DNA of 64,000 nucleotides. It comes from Prevotella sp. P5-92. Lineage in GTDB: Bacteria; Bacteroidota; Bacteroidia; Bacteroidales; Bacteroidaceae. Numbering within the stretch: the first letter of the stretch is position 1; every line of letters starts with the position of its first letter. The translations under genes were made by a program, and so were the position numbers. Of the stretch, positions 45,301-51,855 are shown in pieces. The DNA lies in the NCBI RefSeq assembly GCF_002251245.1, contig NZ_NPJG01000125.1, forward strand, positions 124,001 to 188,000, in the 5' to 3' direction. The notes under the pieces are model-generated. The model was not told the origin of the DNA, did no database searches, and saw nothing but the letters and a program-made list of their open reading frames with translations.

Positions 45301-46717
45301 GGTCTTCGCCTACGGTTCGTTTCAGATGTGCAACAAGACTCTCATCTACCATATATTGAACTATCTCACGAGGCGTATAGAAAGAACCTGTCTGTTTACG
45401 GGCGGTTGTCTGTGTTTCAGGGTTATATGCCGCCAAAAGATTTTCAAACACCTTGCCGAGAAGCTCAGGGTCGAGCGACACTTCCTTGTCAAAAGGAGTG
45501 TTTTCCTCTACCGTGAAATTGTATCGTTTGAGAATGTCAATGATACCCCGGGCGCTGACCTTTTTCTTTTTCTTATCGCCGTAAAACTCTGATAGGTCGA
45601 TGTTCTTGCCAGCCTCTTCGCCAAAGAAGAGGAAGTCGGGGAATACGAGATATTTGTTCACAGCCTTGCGGTCAGTGAAACAATCGTAATACTTTCCCTT
45701 ATCCTTATCATCGAGACAGTCGAACAATCCTCCGTTAAGGAATGGCACTGTCTTGTTTGCAAGGTCAACAAACAACTGCGTGTTCTTGAAATATTCCTCA
45801 TATCGCATCAGATAGTTGATATTGTAGTCGCCTTCTGATTTTCTGAATCGTCTGCCGTTCAGTTCTTGGCTGCCCTCTTCGCATATCGGACGATTGAGCA
45901 TGGCAAAGAACAGGTTTTGCAGTATAGCCTTGTAATACTTGCTTTCCAAGGACTTTTGCTTGAACAGTCCTTCTGTTTTATGCGGATCAAAGTCCTTCAA
46001 GAGGTTTTCTGCAATATATTTCTCATCAAAAAACTCCTCGGGAATAAGATGACGTTGTTTCAAGAACCATACAAACATCAGACGAGTAATCAAGCGAATG
46101 GCACTCTCGTTGTTGTATTTGTCATCATCCGTTTTGTCTTCAATATCATTAGGGAACTTAATCTGTTTGATTGCCCAAGCATACCAGTCGCTCAATTCGC
46201 CATAGAAGTCATTGGTCAGAACCTCAACAGAGAAACGCTTGTGTAAATCCTCGTCATTAACCACTCTACCTTTTTCGTTAAGATACTTGTTTGGCGTATA
46301 ATAAGATATACCCTCACCGAGCAGGTAGCTGTAGCGTCGTGGATTGCTGTATGAACGAGTGATGCGTGAGTGCTCTTCATCAATATTAAGAGAAATTTCA
46401 ATAAATGAGAAGCGATAGGTTGCATCGTTATCTTCAGGAACGAAAGCAACAAGGGCACGGTCTTCCATCTCGTCGGTCAACAAGCGGAAAGCCTCTTTTG
46501 ACAACGATACCCTTGCATCATTCTTTGAAGTATGTCGAATCTCATAGACTACAAGGTCGAGCGACTCGCAAGTGCCCAACTTTACTGCTTGAGTAGAATA
46601 CTTTGTTTGGGTAACAAATTCAACGTTTTCTTCCGTCTGAACGAAGTCCTCTGGAAGGAAACGGTTTTTCAGGAAACCAATAAATTCCTGTCTGTTATAT
46701 GCTTTATTAAATTCCAT
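42320..46717 (-). CDS. Eco57I-type adenine-N6 DNA methyltransferase fused to a SIR2-like zinc domain
   Basis: A 1465-aa open frame. Residues about 1-1120 form a large N6-adenine methylase of the type IIG/Eco57I kind: SAM motif D509-PACGSGAF and catalytic NPPY at 751-754, with a target-recognition region about 780-1080 that ends LLALLNSKLLNFYYV. After a short acidic linker comes a SIR2-like domain (about 1140-1400): FILGAGATKAT with G1146-A-G1148, TFNWD (N1249, D1251) in the TxNxD position, and H1275 as candidate catalytic His. A zinc knuckle follows: C1283-x2-C1286...C1297-x2-C1300. There is no stop or frameshift at the junction. Expected roles: self-DNA methylation plus NAD binding or hydrolysis (inference). 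Between DUF2442 and the 213-aa gene. Confidence 0.85.
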   Translation of the reverse strand: MEFNKAYNRQEFIGFLKNRFLPEDFVQTEENVEFVTQTKYSTQAVKLGTCESLDLVVYEIRHTSKNDARVSLSKEAFRLLTDEMEDRALVAFVPEDNDATYRFSFIEISLNIDEEHSRITRSYSNPRRYSYLLGEGISYYTPNKYLNEKGRVVNDEDLHKRFSVEVLTNDFYGELSDWYAWAIKQIKFPNDIEDKTDDDKYNNESAIRLITRLMFVWFLKQRHLIPEEFFDEKYIAENLLKDFDPHKTEGLFKQKSLESKYYKAILQNLFFAMLNRPICEEGSQELNGRRFRKSEGDYNINYLMRYEEYFKNTQLFVDLANKTVPFLNGGLFDCLDDKDKGKYYDCFTDRKAVNKYLVFPDFLFFGEEAGKNIDLSEFYGDKKKKKVSARGIIDILKRYNFTVEENTPFDKEVSLDPELLGKVFENLLAAYNPETQTTARKQTGSFYTPREIVQYMVDESLVAHLKRTVGEDLETEYRKLLQYTDEPFELNEEQRHAIMQSLYNCKILDPACGSGAFPMGILQQMVHILQRIDPDNSKWKEMMLNLAVGETKEALMRNISEERLELLMDIERSFDESINRPDYARKLYLIENCIYGVDIQPIAIQISKLRFFISLVVDQKTNDNPTDNFGIRPLPNLEAKFVAANTLIGLDKIDASLFDTDEVKEKEEEMKEARHKIFGAKTVKTKRKYRQRIAEIRQELSALLEESGAVGNDGAKQLNSWDMFDQNASSPFFDSEWMFSIKDGFDIIVGNPPYHQLSKDKSAPLAYRAYLKRRYNTSGGRQNTFIYFTHLGIELTANNGVLSYIIPNTILTQEYYKDTRKLLLKETSLLKVVFYDKMPFENAVVENVTFIVSKHKQPDYEISYYISDVHSVDYNCTKQKSEFMTSPIFAFSFKSNNLNSKVALDSIKLKDLCNINQAIALKGDKSLSVKRDNPSGKYYRLLDGRNINKYSVTWTGEYLDYCLERIHSCKTKTIFEVPEKLLFRRVSANLIFTYDNNQYYALNTIVVVTLKGEKCISLKYLLALLNSKLLNFYYVTEHKSTKKVFSEIQARSVGELPIKHVSQNKQQGFISLVDKILISKEENPQAETNSLENEIDKKVYHLYSLTYDEVLIVDPNPPFTREEYEQQEDNDIAEIMRSRPHLFILGAGATKATIPYGDKYGRQSPVMENFMHEIGIDGLLDGVKLETKSNNIEAIYSELASKSEYTDVVRQIEDGIVDHYRQMQIPEAPTLYDYLILSLRSKDCIATFNWDPLLIQAYNRVNKITDDLPQMLFLHSCVEVGVCEDCKRYEPYRNRFCSECGKPLVSPRLLYPVKNKDYSQNIYIQDAWNRLQYYLEYACIVTIWGYSAPKSDKEAKQMMLKAFSSEYRPLDQIEVIDIADEEVLHKTWLPFAKNTNYHLNIHRSLMDSLIGEFPRRSIEGYVKRYIEGWWNSSTLKLKECSSFDELTQLVTPLIEKESQNNYNVI

Positions 46718-46744
46718 AATAATTCCCGATTATCTATTTCATTT

Positions 46745-47011
46745 TTAAGGTTCACAAACAACACTACATTCCTCTGGAGTTGCCTCACACAATCCCGCAT
46801 CCACGAAAAGTCCTTCATATCCAAGGTCTTCATCTAAACTTGGCCAATGTATTCCAGTATATCCAAGTATAAAATCGTCACGTTGGGCTTTGGTTGCATT
46901 CTCCAAACCTTTCCATTTAGAAAATGGTGTACACACCCTGCGCCCATCTTTGGTTTCAATCCAAAGACAAGTGTCATCTATCCATACTTTATCAATATAA
47001 AATCTTTTCAT
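46745..47011 (-). CDS. DUF2442 family protein
   Basis: An 88-aa protein from ATG 47011 (MKRFYIDKVWIDDTCLWIET). The DUF2442 pattern is clear: a small beta-sheet, then RRVCTPFSKWKGLENATKAQ and WPSLDEDLGYEGLF. An AGGAGG Shine-Dalgarno sequence 9 nt upstream supports this start over 47059, which would overlap the DUF4160 gene. DUF2442 and DUF4160 genes are commonly adjacent and have been suggested to form toxin-antitoxin-like pairs. Here the pair sits between the helicase and the methylase. Confidence 0.85.
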   Translation of the reverse strand: MKRFYIDKVWIDDTCLWIETKDGRRVCTPFSKWKGLENATKAQRDDFILGYTGIHWPSLDEDLGYEGLFVDAGLCEATPEECSVVCEP

Positions 47012-47027
47012 TATGTGATCCTCCTGT

Positions 47028-47261
47028 TTATTTATTGAAATAACTATGCCATCTTTCAATGATGATTTCTTTGTTTTCTAAAACTATAGACTCAATTAAA
47101 GACAAATCATGTCTTTTGAACCCATGGTTAAATACAAGTTCCACGGGTTCAACATTATATTTCGCTTCACACCCATCTTTTATAACATGTATATGGATGG
47201 GAGTGTGGTCATTAGAATAAAACATAAATCTAAAACCAAATATAATAAACAATGTAGGCAT
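47028..47261 (-). CDS. DUF4160 family protein
   Basis: A 77-aa protein with the DUF4160 signature: FGFRFMFYSNDHTPIHIHVI at about 8-27, including the conserved HxPxHxHV element, and HDLSLIESIVLENKEIIIERW near the C-terminus. Usually encoded just upstream of DUF2442, as here (16 nt gap to the DUF2442 start). Molecular function unproven. Starts 45 nt after the helicase stop. Confidence 0.85.
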   Translation of the reverse strand: MPTLFIIFGFRFMFYSNDHTPIHIHVIKDGCEAKYNVEPVELVFNHGFKRHDLSLIESIVLENKEIIIERWHSYFNK

Positions 47262-47306
47262 AATTCAAATTTTATCTGCATATTTTGTTATATCTTACTA
47301 ACTCAA

Positions 47307-50300
47307 CTATTGGAGTTCTTCACTCATAATTAGTGTTTCTTCACCATCATCCACCTTGTTTTGAGACGAAACGATACGCGCGATATATTCCGGAGTTATC
47401 TTCTGAGGAAGCAATGCCGCATCTTTTAATGTCAGCTGATTGATGAAACGTATTTCATAACCTGATAGGGCATCCGCCTTAATGACAGTGATTAAGTCGC
47501 AAAGATAGTCCTTTGGCAGTATTTTTGCTTTTGTCAGAACTTTTATCTTGGCTACGGCATTGACCAACTCTTTGTCATTACGTTCCTGTACCTCATTCTT
47601 GAACAAAGAAGACTTGACTTGCTGGTAAACCTCATCGAAGTCCTTGCTCAACTCCACAGGTTGTTCGTCCTTATCTGCCTTGAAGAGAGCCAATGCCTCT
47701 TCGGCTGGCAACATGGAGGGAATATCGTCTTTACTGCCAATCTTGAAAACAAAGTCATTGCCTTTTTTCCCGAACAACAGCACACCCTTACGTCTTTGTT
47801 CGTTTCCGTCAGAGAACTCTGCAAGTCCTTTCTGTGCAGAACAAACATTTTCACGTCCTGTTCTAGCCCTATGAGGGAGGAGCAAAGCCTGTTCGTATAT
47901 CTCCGTTCCTTTCATTTCATTGAGCAGTTTCCTGTATGGAGTGTCCCAAGAACCCTCTTCGTTGTTGGCAAGTTCCCTACGGTAGCGTTCATTGAAATAA
48001 GCCCTGACCTCTTCGTCTTTTGTCAGAGCCTTGGTGTCCTCACCCATTATGGCATGAATCATTGCCATTTTCAGCGTGGAGATTTCCTTGGTTCGTGTTT
48101 CAGCCTCGCCGACATCAGTTGGGAAATAGTTGTAGATATACAGTTCGTCAAACACTTTCTTGTTGATACGGTTTATTCGACCAATACGTTGGATAACTCG
48201 TGTCGGATTGTAAGGAATGTCGTAGTTGAATATGGCTCCTGCACGATGCAAGTTGTATCCTTCAGATATGGCATCTGTCGCCACCAATATGTGATAGTCA
48301 TTACGCTGCAAGGTTTTCTTAAGTCCTGCATCAAAATTTGCACGTATACGTTCCTTGTTGGTGTCAGAAGCATCCGCTGAGGTATATTTCATCACAGGGA
48401 GGCCAGCGTCCAAAAGGGCTTTACCAAGATAGTTTGCGGTATCTGCATATTCAGTGAACACCACTATCTTTCTATTTGGGTCATCCTTCATCTGCTTCCT
48501 AACGATTTCGATGAACGATTCAAGTTTGGGATCAAACGTGATTTTGTTCTCTTTGCCGAACCACTGTTCCCTAAGATTTTTCAGAAGGGCAATATCTGCA
48601 TTCACATCATCTATGAACTCAGACTTAACATACTTCATATCAATCTCAAAGAAACCTCTTGACTCATATTTCTCAAAAGCTTCAGTTATTTCTTCTGTTC
48701 CATCGTCTGTATAGAAATTCTCAACTTCAGGAAGATTGCCTTTTTTGTAAACAGGGATTTTGTGACGTTTGTCAATCCATGAGAGAAGGTGTTCAGCCGA
48801 CTGAATCATATAGTCTATAGATGCCTGGAAAGCAGCTACTGAACTCTCAAAACGTGAAACCAATAAATGGCGCATAAAACTCGAAACGTTGGCCTGTCGT
48901 CCTAACAACAGTCCAAACTTTATGCCTGTCTTTTCTTCAAGCTCTTTAGCTAACTGCTCTTTCTTGTCTTCTTGCACATACAACACAGGAGAATAGCGTG
49001 CTGCCTTGAAACGGTAAACGTCATCGCTACCTCCTTCTGTCTTACATATGCGGTCAAGCGTACTGAGATACAAATCCTTAAGTTTACTAAGGTCGTATGT
49101 CAACTCTTCCGGGTCGTTGGGTATTACCAATTGGATGTTCTGTTGTTGTAAGTCTTCAGCATATTCGGGTATTTCCATCAAGTCAAGACGTGAACGCCTA
49201 ACAACCAACGGTCCTATTATTGAACGTATCTCCTTAGATATGTTTTCCACTTCTATTTTCACTTGTTCTTCAGTAATTTCACCTTTGCGTTGAGCTTCCC
49301 TCAATTCTTTATATTTGTCAATAAGTTGCTTGAAGGCAACACCCAAATTTTCCACTGTTTTCAATGTGGAATGAGAAGGAATCTGGAACAGTTTAATAAG
49401 TGAATATATGTCAGAAGGCTGATTATTAAAAGGCGTTGCCGATAGCAACAGCACTTTGTTGCCTGTACATAGATTATGAAGCAAAGCGTAGTCCTGGGTA
49501 TATTCATTACGGAAACGGTGAGCTTCATCAATGATTATCAGGAACTGTTCATCTGCTTTCACGATATTTTGGTAATGACTTACGGCATCTTCAATCTTTC
49601 CACTGCTGAAAACAGAAGCAGTAAATCCAAATTCATCTTTGTATTCTTCCCATTGTCTGCAAAGGTGTGGAGGACTTATGATAATAGTTCTCAAACGCAA
49701 GTTACGTGCAACTGTTGAAGCAACAATACTTTTACCGAGACCAACTACGTCGGCAATGATTGCACCATTATGGTTTTCCAAAGATTTTAGTGCAAGCAAA
49801 ACAGCGTCTGTCTGATATTTCAGATTGCTGAATCTGCCATCTGTTATATCGTACGGAGTCAACAAGTTGTCCTTGGAAGGGATGGCAAAGTATTCAATAA
49901 GTACACGAATGAACATAAGATATGGTGAAAACAGAGTATCAAACCAAATATGTTTCATTACCTTATTATTCCATTCATCAATATTGTTTTTGTCGGCAAT
50001 GACTACAGCATCTTTCCAAAGTTCTTCAAATATCTCTTTGCCTTCGTCATATTCTATCTTATCGTTGAAACGGGCGTTGAGTTCAAGACGTCCTTGCAGT
50101 CCTTGGTATGACAGATTACTGGAACCTGTTATAAGAACCCCTGGATTTTCCCCTCCCTCATTGATAATATCATTGTATGCGAAAAGATACATCTTGGAAT
50201 GACACGGTTCAAGTGTCTTTCTTATTTCCACAGTTCCGTCAAGAATCTTTGAATAAAACATCTTGAACTGCTCCATCTTTTCTTTTGTATCGAGAAAATC

Positions 50301-50594
50301 TGTATCATTGAAGGCTTTCACGAATTGTGCATAATACTCCTCTTTCAACACTCCACGTGACTGTAGATGCTGCCTGAAATTTTCAACCTCGCAAACATAT
50401 TTAGCCATTCTGATATCAATATCCAAACCAACCAAAATCCTGACATGCTTGTCTTTTAGTTGGTCTGATAATTGTTTGTAACCAGAATAATAGAAGTATC
50501 CGACAAGGAAATCAACAGCATTTGTTTTGGGGAGGATGCCATTGATAATGTCTGACAGGTATTTGTTCTTATTTGTTATAAAACTATTGCTCAT
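47307..50594 (-). CDS. PLD-domain / SNF2-type helicase (probable restriction translocase)
   Basis: A 1095-aa protein, the first gene of the island operon. The N-terminal phospholipase D-like domain (about 1-190) has H132-S-K134 in CHSKMYLF and GVLITGSSNLSYQGL, the HKD-type half site of PLD nucleases. The SF2/SNF2 helicase core begins near 260: Walker A VVGLGKS (K288), D356-E-A-H359, LLLSATPFNNQ (motif III), and the C-terminal lobe with VVFTEYADTANYLGKALLDA and RVIQRIGRINRINK (motif VI). Translocation plus cleavage of unmodified DNA is the likely role. The start at 50594 (MSNSFITNKNKYL) is chosen because a promoter box at 50616-50623 overlaps the longer frame to 50618. Confidence 0.88.
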   Translation of the reverse strand: MSNSFITNKNKYLSDIINGILPKTNAVDFLVGYFYYSGYKQLSDQLKDKHVRILVGLDIDIRMAKYVCEVENFRQHLQSRGVLKEEYYAQFVKAFNDTDFLDTKEKMEQFKMFYSKILDGTVEIRKTLEPCHSKMYLFAYNDIINEGGENPGVLITGSSNLSYQGLQGRLELNARFNDKIEYDEGKEIFEELWKDAVVIADKNNIDEWNNKVMKHIWFDTLFSPYLMFIRVLIEYFAIPSKDNLLTPYDITDGRFSNLKYQTDAVLLALKSLENHNGAIIADVVGLGKSIVASTVARNLRLRTIIISPPHLCRQWEEYKDEFGFTASVFSSGKIEDAVSHYQNIVKADEQFLIIIDEAHRFRNEYTQDYALLHNLCTGNKVLLLSATPFNNQPSDIYSLIKLFQIPSHSTLKTVENLGVAFKQLIDKYKELREAQRKGEITEEQVKIEVENISKEIRSIIGPLVVRRSRLDLMEIPEYAEDLQQQNIQLVIPNDPEELTYDLSKLKDLYLSTLDRICKTEGGSDDVYRFKAARYSPVLYVQEDKKEQLAKELEEKTGIKFGLLLGRQANVSSFMRHLLVSRFESSVAAFQASIDYMIQSAEHLLSWIDKRHKIPVYKKGNLPEVENFYTDDGTEEITEAFEKYESRGFFEIDMKYVKSEFIDDVNADIALLKNLREQWFGKENKITFDPKLESFIEIVRKQMKDDPNRKIVVFTEYADTANYLGKALLDAGLPVMKYTSADASDTNKERIRANFDAGLKKTLQRNDYHILVATDAISEGYNLHRAGAIFNYDIPYNPTRVIQRIGRINRINKKVFDELYIYNYFPTDVGEAETRTKEISTLKMAMIHAIMGEDTKALTKDEEVRAYFNERYRRELANNEEGSWDTPYRKLLNEMKGTEIYEQALLLPHRARTGRENVCSAQKGLAEFSDGNEQRRKGVLLFGKKGNDFVFKIGSKDDIPSMLPAEEALALFKADKDEQPVELSKDFDEVYQQVKSSLFKNEVQERNDKELVNAVAKIKVLTKAKILPKDYLCDLITVIKADALSGYEIRFINQLTLKDAALLPQKITPEYIARIVSSQNKVDDGEETLIMSEELQ

Positions 50595-50615
50595 AGCTAT
50601 TGTTATTTTATGATG

Positions 50616-50623
50616 CAAAAGTA
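50616..50623 (-). promoter_or_regulatory. -7 promoter box (TACTTTTG) of the island operon
   Basis: The minus strand reads TACTTTTGCATC, an exact TAnnTTTG box 21 nt upstream of the helicase ATG at 50594. It is the only strong promoter seen for the seven leftward genes 50594-40396. Confidence 0.68.
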
Positions 50624-50639
50624 AATAAAAACAATCAAA

Positions 50640-50965
50640 ACGCCAAACAATTCTTGATTTTTATTTGTTGTTGAGCAATTAAAAAGTGAAATTTTCCTGT
50701 TTCTTCCCTCGCTTCATCTCCGTTTCTTCTCGCTTCCATAACGGAGACGGAACGAAGTTCGAACGAAGGTCGAACGAGAAACTAACGGGAAATGAACGAG
50801 AATCTAACGGGAATCTAACGGGAATCTAACGGAGATTTAACGGAGAACTAAAGGAGAAGCGGCTTACAATTAATAGAGCAAAAAAGACATTATCTTGCGT
50901 GTGAGATGGATGTCGCAAACACTCTACACTCTACATTCACTCTACACAGTTCACATCTGATTGCC
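50640..50965. other. Gene-free right flank of the island, short degenerate repeats
   Basis: No gene is supported here. 50750-50860 is a chain of (G)GGAATCTAAC/GGAGA-type decamers, with GAACGAAG variants first and TAACGG(G/A) variants later. Together with the 24-bp array next to it this mirrors the repeat-rich left flank of the island. Confidence 0.65.
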
Positions 50966-51133
50966 CTATTCAGTTCTCAACTGATTGCTCTATTCACTTG
51001 ACAACTGAATACCCTATTCACTTGACAACTGAATACTCTGTTCACTTTACAACTGAATACCCTGTTCACTTTACAACTGAATACCCTGTTCACTTTACAA
51101 CTGAATGCCCTATTCACTTTACAACTGAATACC
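50966..51133. repeat. 24-bp minisatellite, 7 copies (right island flank)
   Basis: Seven head-to-tail 24-bp units starting at 50966, 50990, 51014, 51038, 51062, 51086 and 51110. Each has the form CT(A/G)TTCACTT(T/G)ACAACTG plus AATAC(C/T); the first unit is the most degenerate. There are no spacers. The core CAACTGAATAC is shared, in opposite orientation, with the 17-bp array at 38984-39068. ATAACC(C/T)-rich degenerate repeats continue to about 51210. Confidence 0.93.
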
Positions 51134-51640
51134 CCATAACCAAATAACCCTATAACCCAATAACCTCTTACCCCTATAACCCAACAACCTCTTACCTCAA
51201 CACCCTCTTACTACTAAAAAAAATTGATTTTTTCTATCACTGCTATCACTATTGGGGTTAAATGTCTAATATACATAGAGTTAAGTAGTGATAGAAGAAG
51301 TGATAGAAGTGATAGAAAAAGCCGTTTTTTGGCTAAAAAACGCACTTTTTAACATATTTTTCGAGCATATATGAGCAATTTACCTTCATTTCTTATGTTA
51401 AAATCATGTTAATTGAGCTTATATACGCTCAAAACCATTCAAAAACACACTCAAAAAAGCATGTTTTTAAGATATCCCAGGGGGAAATGTTGTCCCACAA
51501 CGTTGCGCTGCTGCTGTCTCAAACCATGTTCTCTGCCGGTTCGAAAGCTTGCAGCCTGGAAGACTCCTCATCTGGAAAGCACGATAAAAAATCGTGTCCC
51601 CCATCTGAGGTTAATATAATAAGGAAAATGGCCTTGACAC
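51134..51640. other. Gene-free spacer with a CTATCACT/AGTGATAG inverted cluster
   Basis: CTATCACT occurs at 51234-51241 and 51243-51250, and its complement AGTGATAG at 51287-51294, 51299-51306 and 51308-51315. The arms flank about 36 bp of AT-rich DNA. A small stem AGCC/GGCT with T- and A-runs follows near 51319-51340. The plus-strand frame at 51406-51855 has no domain, no promoter and unnatural composition, so I do not call it. Confidence 0.6.
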
Positions 51641-51658
51641 AGTTCAACTTACACTACC

Positions 51659-51704
51659 AAAATGAAGGAAGCAGAGATGTATCACTCTTCGCTTCCTTCA
51701 TTTT
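51659..51704 (-). terminator. Stem-loop terminator at the end of the DUF4270 operon
   Basis: AAAATGAAGGAAGC (51659-51672) pairs perfectly with GCTTCCTTCATTTT (51691-51704) around an 18-nt loop. The stop codon of the 51-aa ORF (51682-51684) lies in the loop. A/T runs on both sides would allow it to work in both directions. Confidence 0.7.
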
Positions 51705-51837
51705 TATTATCCATGCCTCTTTCTCTTGCAGCTATCCTTGCCCTTATTTCTGGGCTAAGATGTTTCTTGCGGGCCAAATATCGCGCCTTGCGTTGTTCGT
51801 AGTCTTCACGATGCCGTTCAAGATAATTGTCTGCCAT
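51682..51837 (-). CDS. Small basic coiled-coil protein, 51 aa
   Basis: The ORF encodes MADNYLERHREDYEQRKARY and then a second basic stretch ending RERGMDNKNEGSEE. It is almost entirely alpha-helical, with Arg/Lys and Glu alternating. The N-terminal motif MADNYLE--(x)EDYE-RKA recalls small Bacteroidota proteins I have seen as hypothetical genes. It starts 18 nt after the DUF4270 stop on the same strand and ends inside a strong terminator hairpin, as expected of a last operon gene. Function unknown. It is too short for routine ORF lists. Confidence 0.68.
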   Translation of the reverse strand: MADNYLERHREDYEQRKARYLARKKHLSPEIRARIAARERGMDNKNEGSEE

Positions 51838-51855
51838 GAGTATGATTACGGATGA

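Noticed and set aside
42320..46717. Suspicion that the methylase-SIR2 fusion is a frameshift or annotation join
   Set aside because: The reading frame is continuous through the linker with no stop, and both halves keep their motifs; no homopolymer run lies at the junction. Kept as a real fusion, to be confirmed by reads.
40396..50594. Classification as known DISARM, BREX or type I R-M
   Set aside because: drmA/drmB, pglZ/brxC, and hsdS/hsdR-like genes are not present; only general parts (helicase, PLD, methylase) are shared.
51406..51855. 149-codon plus-strand ORF in the right flank
   Set aside because: No domain and no promoter; it overlaps the terminator hairpin and the small 51-aa gene on the other strand.
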